Position numbers and translations under genes: made by a program
Assembly: GCA_035765415.1 (NCBI GenBank)
Contig: DASTXR010000117.1
Coordinates: 1-22,887 of the forward strand
Direction: 5' to 3'
Origin: CADEED01 sp035765415
Lineage (GTDB): Bacteria; Pseudomonadota; Gammaproteobacteria; Steroidobacterales; Steroidobacteraceae
Length of the DNA: 22,887 bases
Shown here: positions 14,172-21,567 of the stretch, piece by piece
Numbering within the stretch: the stretch's first letter is position 1
Layout of the letters: every line of letters starts with the position of its first letter
The notes under the pieces: model-generated
Seen by the model: only the letters and a program-made list of their open reading frames with translations
What the model was told of the DNA's origin: nothing
Databases searched by the model: none

Positions 14172-17100
14172 ATGAATCTCACCGAGACCTCGCTTCGCAA
14201 TCCCGCGGGCGTGCTCGTGGCCATTCTCATGGTCGCGCTGCTCGGCGTCTTCGCGCTGATCAAACTACCGATCCAGCTCTTTCCGAACATCGACGAGCCG
14301 GTGATCTCGATCTTCACGAGCTGGCGCGCGGCGGCGCCCACCGAGATCGAATCCGAGATCATCGAACCGCAGGAGCGCGCGCTGACGGGCCTGCGCGGCA
14401 TGCAGTCGCTGAACGCTTTCGCCAACGCCGGTAGCGCATTCATCAACCTGCAATTCGCGGTCGGCACCGACATGCAGGCGACGATGCTCGAGGTCATCAG
14501 CCGCATGAACCAGCTGCCGCCGCTGCCGCGCGACGCGCAGGCGCCGCAGATCTCGCTCGGCGCGGACGGCGGCAACGGGCCCAACAACACGCTGTCGTGG
14601 TTCTTCGTGCAGCTGCTGCCCGGAACGCCGGGCCCCATCGACAACTATCGCCGGCAGATCGAAGAGCTGTTCCGCAACCGCATCGAATCGATTCCCGGCG
14701 TCGCAAACGTGCGCATCAACTTCGGCTCGGAAGAAGAGCTGCAGATCGTGTTCGACCCGGCGCGCGCCGCCGAGCTCGGCATCCAGATCCCGCGTATCGC
14801 GCAGATCGCCGGCAGCGCCGATGATGTCTCGGGTGGCTTCGTCGACATCGGCCGCCGCCAGTACACGGTGCGATTCGCGGGTCGCTACTCGATGGATCAG
14901 TTCGCCGACCTCGTCATCGAATGGCGCGACGGCCGGCCGGTGCGGCTCGGCGACATCGCCACCGTGCAGGTGCGGCGTGGCGATCGCAGCGACCTCGCGC
15001 TGCAGAATGGCAACCCGGCCATCGGCATCCAGATCATGAAAGAGAACGACGCCAACGTTCTCGACACGCTGACGGCGGTGAAGGCCGAGATCAGCTCGCT
15101 GCGCGACAACGAGCTGCAGAAGATGGGCCTGTCCATCGCGCAATCGTTCGACCCGTCGGTGTTCATCGACCAGGCCATCGACATGGTCACCGGCAACCTG
15201 TTCGCCGGCATCCTGCTCGCGGTCGGCGTGTTGTGGCTTTTCGTGCGCGACCGGCGCGCCACGTTGCTGGTCGGGCTGTCGATCCCGATCTGCCTCACCG
15301 TCACGCTGGTGATGCTCTACGCGTTCGGGCGCACGCTCAACGTCATTTCGCTCGCCGGCCTCGCATTCGGCGTGGGCCAGGCGCTCGATACCGCCATCGT
15401 CATGCTCGAGGCCATCGCCCAGCAGCGCGAGCGCGGCCTCGCCAAGCTCGAAGCGACACTCGCCGGTGCCAAACAAGTGTGGCCGGCGCTGCTCGCCAGC
15501 ACGGTCACGGCCGTCATCGTCTTCCTGCCCATCGTCTTCATGCGCGACGCGGTGTCGCAGCTCTTTGCCGACCTCGCGCTCACCATCTCCATCGCCGTGA
15601 TCGCATCGTTGATCGTGGCGGTGACGGCGTTGCCGCTCGCGGCTTCGCGCTGGCTGAACGCCGAGAACGTGCACAAGGGCTCGAACGACAAGTACGCGGC
15701 CGTCGCGAACTGGATCGTCCGATGGACGGACGCGCCGAAGCGCCGCTATCTCACCGTCGGCGTGTTGTTCATCGCACCGGTGGTGCTCACCTGGGCGCTG
15801 CTGCCGCCGCTCGACTACCTGCCGCCGGTGAAGCGCGATGCCATCGACGGATTCATCCAGCTTCCGCCGGGCACCAACATCGATACGATCGAACAGGAAT
15901 TCGTGAAGCCCGTGGCCGCGCGGCTGGCGCCCTACATGGCGGGTGAGAAGGAGCCGGCGCTCAAGAACTACTACGTGCTCGCCGGCGCGTTCGGCACCAC
16001 GATCGGCGTGCGCCCGCTCGATCCTGACAACATCGACGAGCTCGGCAAGCTCATCAACGAAGAAGTGCTGGTCGGCTTTCCGGACACCCAGTCATTCGCG
16101 TCGCAGGGCAACCTGTTCGGCGGATTCGGCGATGGCCGCAATATCGATTTTCAGCTCCAGGCCACCGACTTCCCGGCGTTGCTGTCGGCTGCCCGGTTCG
16201 CCGAAAAGCTCATCCAGGAAAAGATGCCGGGCGCGCAGGTCCAGGCTTTCCAGGGACTCGAGATGGCCGAGCCCGAGCTGCGTCTGAATCCCGACGATCG
16301 CCGGCTCAACGAGATCGGCTGGACGCGCGCCGACATAGGCACGGTGGTGCGCGCGCTCGGGGATGGCATGTTCGTCGGTGAGTACTTCGACGGCGAACGC
16401 CGGCTGGACATGATCCTGCGTGCCAGCAAATGGGATTCGCCCGAGGCCCTGGCGGACACGCCGGTCGCCACGCCGGTCGGCAGCGTGATGCCGCTCAGCG
16501 AACTGGTCAGCGTCGAGTCCACGGTGGGCGCTGGCGGCCTGCGGCGCGTCGACGGACACCGAACCATCGGTCTCAACGTGAGCCCGCCAAAAGAGCTCTC
16601 ACTCGGCCAGGCGATCGAGCTGCTCAAGCGCGATGTCGAGCCCCAGGTACGCGAGCAATTGCCGGCCGACGGCTCGGTGCACTACGAAGGCAATGCAGGT
16701 TCATTACGCGAAGCGCTGGCGAACATGGCGGAGAACCTGGCGATCGCGTTGATCGCGCTGTTCCTGCTGCTCGCGGCACTGTTCCGGTCCGTCAAGGACA
16801 GCATGTACGTGATCCTCACGATTCCGCTCGCCAGCTTCGGTGGCGTGCTGGCGCTGGTGTTGTTGCGGCTGTTCACGCCGCAGACGCTCGACCTGCTGAC
16901 CATGGTGGGCTTCGTGGTGCTCATGGGCCTGGTGGTCAACAACGCCATCCTGCTGGTCGACCAGGCGCGCAGCGAGATGCGCGCCGGCGCCACGGTGCGC
17001 GCCGCGGTCGAATCGTCGCTGGCCACGCGCACCCGCCCGATCATGCTGACCACGCTGACGACGCTCTTCGGCATGTTGCCGCTGGTGCTGGTGCCCGGCC

Positions 17101-17261
17101 CCGGAAGCGTGCTGTACCGCGGGCTCGGCACGGTGCTGGTCGGCGGCATGGCGGTGAACTCCGTGTTCACGCTGGTGCTTCTGCCGACGCTGCTGCGGCT
17201 CATCGAGAAACCGGAATCCGTCCCCGCACAAGTGCAGCCACAACCCCTGGGAGCGATATGA
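14172..17261 (+). CDS. RND efflux permease
   Basis: A 1029-residue inner-membrane proton-driven pump of the AcrB/CusA superfamily, with normal length and the usual duplicated layout: a helix at about 12-30, a periplasmic porter domain to about 335, six helices to about 495, a seventh helix near 530-545, a second porter domain to about 855, and a final helix group. In helix 4 the motif is GQALDTAIVMLE with one Asp (D406), as in CusA-type pumps (GxxxDxAIVxxE), not the Asp pair of AcrB. In helix 10 GLVVNNAILLVD has Asn923-Asn924 where AcrB has a Lys. The ATG at 14172 has AGGG nine bases upstream. It overlaps the adaptor gene by four bases (ATGA). Substrate cannot be read from the sequence; no outer-membrane factor gene is nearby. 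Confidence 0.93.
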   Translation: MNLTETSLRNPAGVLVAILMVALLGVFALIKLPIQLFPNIDEPVISIFTSWRAAAPTEIESEIIEPQERALTGLRGMQSLNAFANAGSAFINLQFAVGTDMQATMLEVISRMNQLPPLPRDAQAPQISLGADGGNGPNNTLSWFFVQLLPGTPGPIDNYRRQIEELFRNRIESIPGVANVRINFGSEEELQIVFDPARAAELGIQIPRIAQIAGSADDVSGGFVDIGRRQYTVRFAGRYSMDQFADLVIEWRDGRPVRLGDIATVQVRRGDRSDLALQNGNPAIGIQIMKENDANVLDTLTAVKAEISSLRDNELQKMGLSIAQSFDPSVFIDQAIDMVTGNLFAGILLAVGVLWLFVRDRRATLLVGLSIPICLTVTLVMLYAFGRTLNVISLAGLAFGVGQALDTAIVMLEAIAQQRERGLAKLEATLAGAKQVWPALLASTVTAVIVFLPIVFMRDAVSQLFADLALTISIAVIASLIVAVTALPLAASRWLNAENVHKGSNDKYAAVANWIVRWTDAPKRRYLTVGVLFIAPVVLTWALLPPLDYLPPVKRDAIDGFIQLPPGTNIDTIEQEFVKPVAARLAPYMAGEKEPALKNYYVLAGAFGTTIGVRPLDPDNIDELGKLINEEVLVGFPDTQSFASQGNLFGGFGDGRNIDFQLQATDFPALLSAARFAEKLIQEKMPGAQVQAFQGLEMAEPELRLNPDDRRLNEIGWTRADIGTVVRALGDGMFVGEYFDGERRLDMILRASKWDSPEALADTPVATPVGSVMPLSELVSVESTVGAGGLRRVDGHRTIGLNVSPPKELSLGQAIELLKRDVEPQVREQLPADGSVHYEGNAGSLREALANMAENLAIALIALFLLLAALFRSVKDSMYVILTIPLASFGGVLALVLLRLFTPQTLDLLTMVGFVVLMGLVVNNAILLVDQARSEMRAGATVRAAVESSLATRTRPIMLTTLTTLFGMLPLVLVPGPGSVLYRGLGTVLVGGMAVNSVFTLVLLPTLLRLIEKPESVPAQVQPQPLGAI

Positions 17262-18286
17262 AATTTGCCCGACTGCTTGCCGCGGCACTGCCGTTCACCG
17301 CCCTGCCGGTGCACGCCGCCGATGCGCCTCCCGTGCCCGTGGTCGTCACCACGGTCCGCTCGGAGAACTTCGGTGCAAGCCTCACGGCCACCGGTACGGT
17401 GGTGAGCCGCAACGACGCGCGCATCTCCAGCGAAGTGGGCGGCCCGCTCTCCTGGATCGCCGAGCCGGGCGCCACGGTGAAACGCGGCGAGGTCGTCGCG
17501 CGCATCGCGCCGGAGCGCCTGGCGCTCACGCTTCGCGACAACGATGCCGTGCTCAAGCGGCTCGAGGCGCAACTCTCGCTGCTGGTCACGCAACGCACGC
17601 GCCTCGACACCCTGGGCAGCATCGTGTCGCAGAGCCAGCTCGACGAAGCCCTGTCGCGCGAGCGCATGGCCGAACAGGACGTGGAACAGGCTCGCGTGGC
17701 GCGCGATCGCGCCCGCCTCGATGTGAATCGCGCCGCCGTTCGCGCGCCGTTCGACGGAGTGGTGGCCGAGCGGTTGCAGCAGGCAGGCGAGTTCGTCGCG
17801 GGCGGTGCGCCGCTGTTGCGGCTCGTGAACGAGCAGGACCTGGAGATCGTCGCGCGAGCGCCGCTGACGACTGCGGACAGCGTGACTGCCGGCGCAGACG
17901 TGCAGCTCATCGACGGCGAACGCAAGGCCGCCGGCAAGGTGCGCGCCATCATTCCGGTGGGTGACGAACGTTCGCGCATGGTCGAACTGCGCATTGCGTT
18001 GACGGATTCCTGGCGCGTGGGCACCCCGGTGCGCGTGGAGATCGCGCCGCGCAGTCTCAAGAAGGTGGTCACCGTGCCACGTGACGCCGTCATCCTCCGC
18101 CAGGGCGCCAGTTACGTGATGCGCGTGCGTCCCGACAACACCGCCGAACGCGTGGCAGTGAACATCGGTCCCGGACAGGCAAACCATGTGCAGATCGATG
18201 GCCTGCTGCGCGCCGGCGATCGCGTGATCATCCGCGGCGGCGAACGCCTGGAGCCCGGGCAAACCGTGAAAGTGCAAATGCTCTAG
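17258..18286 (+). CDS. RND periplasmic adaptor (HlyD/membrane fusion protein family)
   Basis: A 342-residue periplasmic adaptor that would link the RND permease to an outer-membrane channel. The signal peptide MKFARLLAAALPFTALPVHA (20 residues) has no lipobox cysteine. A split lipoyl-like domain follows (ARISSEVGGPLSWIAEPGATVKRGEVVARI, and RAPFDGVVAERLQQAGEFV), flanking an alpha-helical hairpin at about 95-150 (LEAQLSLLVTQRTRL, RERMAEQDVEQARVARDR). A beta-barrel and a membrane-proximal domain (VPRDAVI, GLLRAGDRVIIRGGERL) follow. The hairpin is short compared with AcrA. The ATG overlaps the permease stop by four bases. The order permease then adaptor is the reverse of the common acrAB order. 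The long open frame upstream of this ATG, to 16430, is a shadow of the permease gene. Confidence 0.92.
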   Translation: MKFARLLAAALPFTALPVHAADAPPVPVVVTTVRSENFGASLTATGTVVSRNDARISSEVGGPLSWIAEPGATVKRGEVVARIAPERLALTLRDNDAVLKRLEAQLSLLVTQRTRLDTLGSIVSQSQLDEALSRERMAEQDVEQARVARDRARLDVNRAAVRAPFDGVVAERLQQAGEFVAGGAPLLRLVNEQDLEIVARAPLTTADSVTAGADVQLIDGERKAAGKVRAIIPVGDERSRMVELRIALTDSWRVGTPVRVEIAPRSLKKVVTVPRDAVILRQGASYVMRVRPDNTAERVAVNIGPGQANHVQIDGLLRAGDRVIIRGGERLEPGQTVKVQML

Positions 18287-18289
18287 ACC

Positions 18290-18511
18290 ATGCGACAACG
18301 GGCACGAAGGAAAGCGCCGGAGAAGACGGAGCCAGCCGCGGATCCCAGGCAGGAGCTGGCCCGGGCGGCGACCGCCGTATGGATTTACGACTCGGCGGTG
18401 TGCATGCAGATCCTCGATTCGCCGCCAACGCTGCCACGCGACGGGGTGTGCCGCTGCGAGGCCTGCCATGCCGCGCTCACGGCCGATTGGGCCGCGCGTT
18501 TCCTGCCCTAG
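18290..18511 (+). CDS. Small hypothetical protein with CxCxxCH cluster
   Basis: A 73-residue ORF starting four bases after the adaptor stop and ending directly next to the stop of the convergent serine hydrolase gene (no gap). The N-terminus is very basic and Pro/Ala-rich; the C-terminus has Cys38 and the cluster CRCEACH (54-60), which might bind a metal. There is no signal peptide, no ribosome binding site of its own and no family that I recognise. Translation by coupling to the adaptor gene is possible. It may equally be a chance ORF in GC-rich DNA. Confidence 0.4.
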   Translation: MRQRARRKAPEKTEPAADPRQELARAATAVWIYDSAVCMQILDSPPTLPRDGVCRCEACHAALTADWAARFLP

Positions 18512-19555
18512 CTAGTTCCGCGGCGACCGCTTGAGCAGCTTCAGGATCTCCTTGCGCTGCCCGAGCACGTCGGTGTCCTGGTCGTTGGAAAGGATCGCGA
18601 TCATTTCGTGCCGGTGCACCTGGCGCACGTAGAGCGCGGTGTAGCCGCGATACGAGCCCTTGTGCCAGGGAAAATATTTGCCGTCCTGTTCGCTCAGCGA
18701 CCACCCGAAGCTGCGATCGCCGGTTTGCCGCGTGAGCATCAGGTCCTGCATCGCGCGCGACAGGATTTTTTCCTGGCTCAGCGCCTGGTCGAAGCGCCAC
18801 AGGTCACGCGTCGTGGTGTAAAGCGAGCCCGCGCCTTCCATGACTTCCGGCGGAACGCCGAGCGGCGAGATCACGCTCTTGCCATCCACTTCGCGATAAC
18901 CCACCGCGAGTCCCGCCACCGGCACGCCGCTGCGCAGCAGGCCGGAATCGGTCATGCCCGCCGGACGCAGGATGGATTCCTCGAGCAGCTGGCCATAACT
19001 GCGTTGCGTGACGGCTTCGAGCACCAGCGCCAGGCATACGAAGCCCGAGCTGGAATAGTTGAGCGCACCGGCATCCTTGACCACCGCCGCTTCGAGATCC
19101 TGCGGAGTGATGCGGCGGTCGGGGTGCTTCGCGATGATCTCTTCGATGCCCGAGGTATGCGAGAGCAGTTGCCGCACCGTGATGCCGCCTGCCGGCCTGC
19201 CCGAAAGGTTCGCGAAAAAATGATCGAGCCGGTCGTCCAGCGCCAGCTTTCCAGCGTCGATGAGCTGAAACACCAGCACCGCGGTCATCGGCTTGTTCAC
19301 CGAGAAGGCGACGAACTTGGTCTCCGCGGTAATGGCCTGCTGCCGTTCGCGATCGGCGAAGCCGAAGCTGCCCTGGTAGATGGGCTCGTCGGCGCGCGTG
19401 ACGAGCACGGTGCCGTTGAACTCGCCGTCGGCATGGGCTTCGCGAAACACCGCGTCGATCTGCGTGGCCAGTGGCGCGGCGGCATTACCATCGCAGCCCG
19501 CCAGCGCGGCGAAGCCAAGGATGAGGCGGCAAACTACTGAGAAGCGGCGCGGCAT
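18512..19555 (-). CDS. Serine hydrolase (beta-lactamase / class C PBP family), lipoprotein-like
   Basis: A 347-residue protein. The N-terminus MPRRFSVVCRLILGFAALAGC has a lipobox (LAGC, Cys21), suggesting a lipoprotein. The serine hydrolase fold shows S-V-N-K (Ser85 nucleophile and Lys88), NYSSSGF with Tyr167 as the second motif (Y-S-S rather than Y-x-N), and WHKGSYRGY (about 297-305) as the H-x-G third motif. These are the catalytic elements of the beta-lactamase/esterase family; true beta-lactamase activity cannot be assumed, and a peptidase or esterase role is as likely. The ATG at 19555 gives the best signal sequence; a GTG at 19576 is in frame. It lies about 36 bp after the response regulator stop and may be co-transcribed with it. 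Confidence 0.88.
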   Translation of the reverse strand: MPRRFSVVCRLILGFAALAGCDGNAAAPLATQIDAVFREAHADGEFNGTVLVTRADEPIYQGSFGFADRERQQAITAETKFVAFSVNKPMTAVLVFQLIDAGKLALDDRLDHFFANLSGRPAGGITVRQLLSHTSGIEEIIAKHPDRRITPQDLEAAVVKDAGALNYSSSGFVCLALVLEAVTQRSYGQLLEESILRPAGMTDSGLLRSGVPVAGLAVGYREVDGKSVISPLGVPPEVMEGAGSLYTTTRDLWRFDQALSQEKILSRAMQDLMLTRQTGDRSFGWSLSEQDGKYFPWHKGSYRGYTALYVRQVHRHEMIAILSNDQDTDVLGQRKEILKLLKRSPRN

Positions 19556-19591
19556 GCGCGTCGGAGGATAGGCCACCCCGCGGGCGACAAG

Positions 19592-20413
19592 CTAGTGCGC
19601 GCGCGGACGCTTGAGAAAGTATTCGACCTTGTCGCGATAGGTGCGCGACAGCTTGAGCTCCTGCCCGCCCTCCAGCCGCAGGAAATACTCGCCATTCATG
19701 TGCGCGCGCAGGCTCTTCACGCGCGTGAGATTCACGATCGTGGAGCGATGCACGCGCTGGAACAGCCGCGGGTCGAGCAGGTTTTCCATCTCGCGCATGG
19801 TGGCGCGCAGGATGTGCGTGTGGCCGTCGGCATGGATGCACAGGTAGTCGCCGGCGGCGTCCACCCATTCGATGGCCTGCACCGGCACGCGCACTGTTTC
19901 GCGCCCGTTGCGGATCGGCAGCCAGTTCGGCGACTGGTCGCTGGCGGCGGGTGGATCGTTCTGGCCGATCTCGCCGCTGCCGCGCAGATCGGCCAGCAGG
20001 TTCACGAGCTGGTTGCGTTCGGTTACCGCGGTGCGCTGCTCGGTGAGTTCGCGCACATGGGTCAGCGTGGCCGCGAGCCGCGCATCGTCGACCGGCTTCA
20101 GCACGTAGTCGATGGCACGGGCCTCGAAAGCCTGCACCGCGAAGCGGTCGTACGCGGTCACGAACACGATCATCGGCAGCTCGTGCGGCTGCAATTGGGC
20201 CAGCACGTCGAACCCCGAGAGGCCGGGCATCTGGATGTCCAGGAACACCAGGTCCGGGCGAAATTCGCGGATCGCCGCGAGCGCCTCGCGGCCGTTGCTG
20301 CATTCGCCGATGACTTCGACGTCATTGGCCATCGCCAGTCGCAGTTGCAGCCCGCGACGCGACAAAGCCTCGTCGTCGACCAGCAGGGTGCGCAGTTTGC
20401 GGGGCGCGTTCAT
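19592..20413 (-). CDS. LytTR-family response regulator
   Basis: A 273-residue cytoplasmic two-component regulator of the LytR/AlgR type. The receiver domain (about 8-120) has the acidic pair Asp13-Asp14, phosphoacceptor Asp59 in LVFLDIQMPG, Thr86 in FVTAYD and Lys106 in YVLKPVD. A linker to about 160 is followed by a LytTR DNA-binding domain (about 165-270) with IEWVDAAGDYLCIHADG, RVHRSTIVNL and LKLSRTYRDKVEYFL. All phosphorylation residues are intact. The ATG directly follows the TGA of the kinase gene (TGAATG), so the pair is translationally coupled. Target genes are unknown; the hydrolase gene just downstream is the closest candidate. Confidence 0.96.
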   Translation of the reverse strand: MNAPRKLRTLLVDDEALSRRGLQLRLAMANDVEVIGECSNGREALAAIREFRPDLVFLDIQMPGLSGFDVLAQLQPHELPMIVFVTAYDRFAVQAFEARAIDYVLKPVDDARLAATLTHVRELTEQRTAVTERNQLVNLLADLRGSGEIGQNDPPAASDQSPNWLPIRNGRETVRVPVQAIEWVDAAGDYLCIHADGHTHILRATMREMENLLDPRLFQRVHRSTIVNLTRVKSLRAHMNGEYFLRLEGGQELKLSRTYRDKVEYFLKRPRAH

Positions 20414-21526
20414 TCAGGCGGGCGCCATTTCGAGCGGCAGGCCCAGCTCGATGCGCAGGCCGGGCTTGTTGTCCAGGGTGGCGAACCGGTGCCGATCTTC
20501 GTACAGCACCGCCAGGCGCTCGCGCGTGTTGCGCAAGCCGACACCGCGCCCGGCACCCGGCGCCGCGCCGGTGTTGAGACCCGGGCCGTCATCGGCCACC
20601 GCGAGTTCGAGCATGACCCCGCGCGCCCTTCCTTCGACGCGGATGGTTCCGCCCTGTTCGGACGGCGATACGGCGTATTTCACGGCGTTTTCGATCAGCG
20701 GCTGCAGCAGCAGGCTGGGCACCAGCGCCTCGAGCGCGCGTTCCTCGACGGCGATTTCGAGCCGCAGGCGCTCGCCGAACCTGAGTCTCTCGGTGGTGAG
20801 GTACAGATTCATCGCTTCGACCTCCTGCCGCAGGGTCACCTTCTTCATGGGGTCCTGATCGAGCGTGTAGCGCAGGAATTCGGACAACCGCATGACGGTC
20901 TGGTTCGCCGTACGGTTCTCGTTGTCGAGAATCAGCGTCGAAATTGCGTTGAGGGTATTGAAGAGAAAGTGGGGGTTCAGCTGGTAGCGCAGCATCTTGA
21001 GCTGGGCTTCCTGCGCGAGCGCTGCGGCGCGCAAAGACGCTTCGCGCTGCTGTTGCGCCGACTCGTAGTACTTGATGCCGAAGTAGATGCCGGTCCAGCA
21101 CAGCAGCAGGTAGGTGGAGTGCATCGCATTGCTGAAGAACTCCAGCGGCGACTTCATGACCCATTCCATCGACTCGCTGGTGTACTGGAGGTACGCCGAG
21201 TTGATGATCACGCGCCAGATGAGCGCGAACACGTAGCAGCTGAGCAGCGCGACGACGATGAGAACCCGCGGCGAGCGCAGCCACAGCCGGCGGTAGATGT
21301 AGCGCAGCTCGAGGCTCAACAGGAAACCGCTGACGGTGGCGATCATGATCACCGTCACGTAGCCCTTCATGTTCTCGTACTTGGTGTCGTACAGGAGCGT
21401 GCCCAGGAACTGCGACAACGCGTACGCCAGCCAGCCGCCGATCTGCAGCGTCCAGAACTGCGCAGTGCGGTTTTTCAGCAGCGGATCAATGCTTACCATC
21501 CCTGCAAAGGTACGGGAGGTCGCCAT
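20414..21526 (-). CDS. LytS/YpdA-type sensor histidine kinase
   Basis: A 370-residue inner-membrane kinase. Four hydrophobic segments (roughly residues 24-45, 55-75, 87-110 and 135-152) form the sensor part. A short coiled coil leads to the His_kinase domain with LNPHFLFNTLNAIS (phospho-acceptor His186 in this numbering). The ATPase part has LLLQPLIENAVKYAV (N box) and VADDGPGLN plus GRGVGLRNTRERL (G boxes). No extracytoplasmic ligand domain is visible, so the signal is probably sensed in or near the membrane. The start is uncertain: ATG 21526 is used, with TTG 21535 and ATG 21499 also in frame and no ideal ribosome binding site for any. The partner regulator follows without a gap, and the EAL-domain gene lies 41 bp upstream. 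Confidence 0.93.
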   Translation of the reverse strand: MATSRTFAGMVSIDPLLKNRTAQFWTLQIGGWLAYALSQFLGTLLYDTKYENMKGYVTVIMIATVSGFLLSLELRYIYRRLWLRSPRVLIVVALLSCYVFALIWRVIINSAYLQYTSESMEWVMKSPLEFFSNAMHSTYLLLCWTGIYFGIKYYESAQQQREASLRAAALAQEAQLKMLRYQLNPHFLFNTLNAISTLILDNENRTANQTVMRLSEFLRYTLDQDPMKKVTLRQEVEAMNLYLTTERLRFGERLRLEIAVEERALEALVPSLLLQPLIENAVKYAVSPSEQGGTIRVEGRARGVMLELAVADDGPGLNTGAAPGAGRGVGLRNTRERLAVLYEDRHRFATLDNKPGLRIELGLPLEMAPA

Positions 21527-21567
21527 GGCGGACAAACGCCCTGGCGCGCAGCGCGGTCGGCTGATCG

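Noticed and set aside
16682..18469. 595-codon minus-strand frame over the RND permease and adaptor
   Set aside because: It crosses two confident genes and their overlap and shows no motif; it is explained by high third-position GC.
18455..18472. CEACH as a c-type haem-binding CxxCH motif
   Set aside because: The small protein has no signal peptide for export to the periplasm, where c-type cytochromes mature, and nothing else cytochrome-like.
18512..19555. Serine hydrolase as an antibiotic-resistance beta-lactamase
   Set aside because: SxxK is present, but the second motif is Y-S-S and the third is H-K-G in an esterase/peptidase-like setting; family membership alone does not support resistance.
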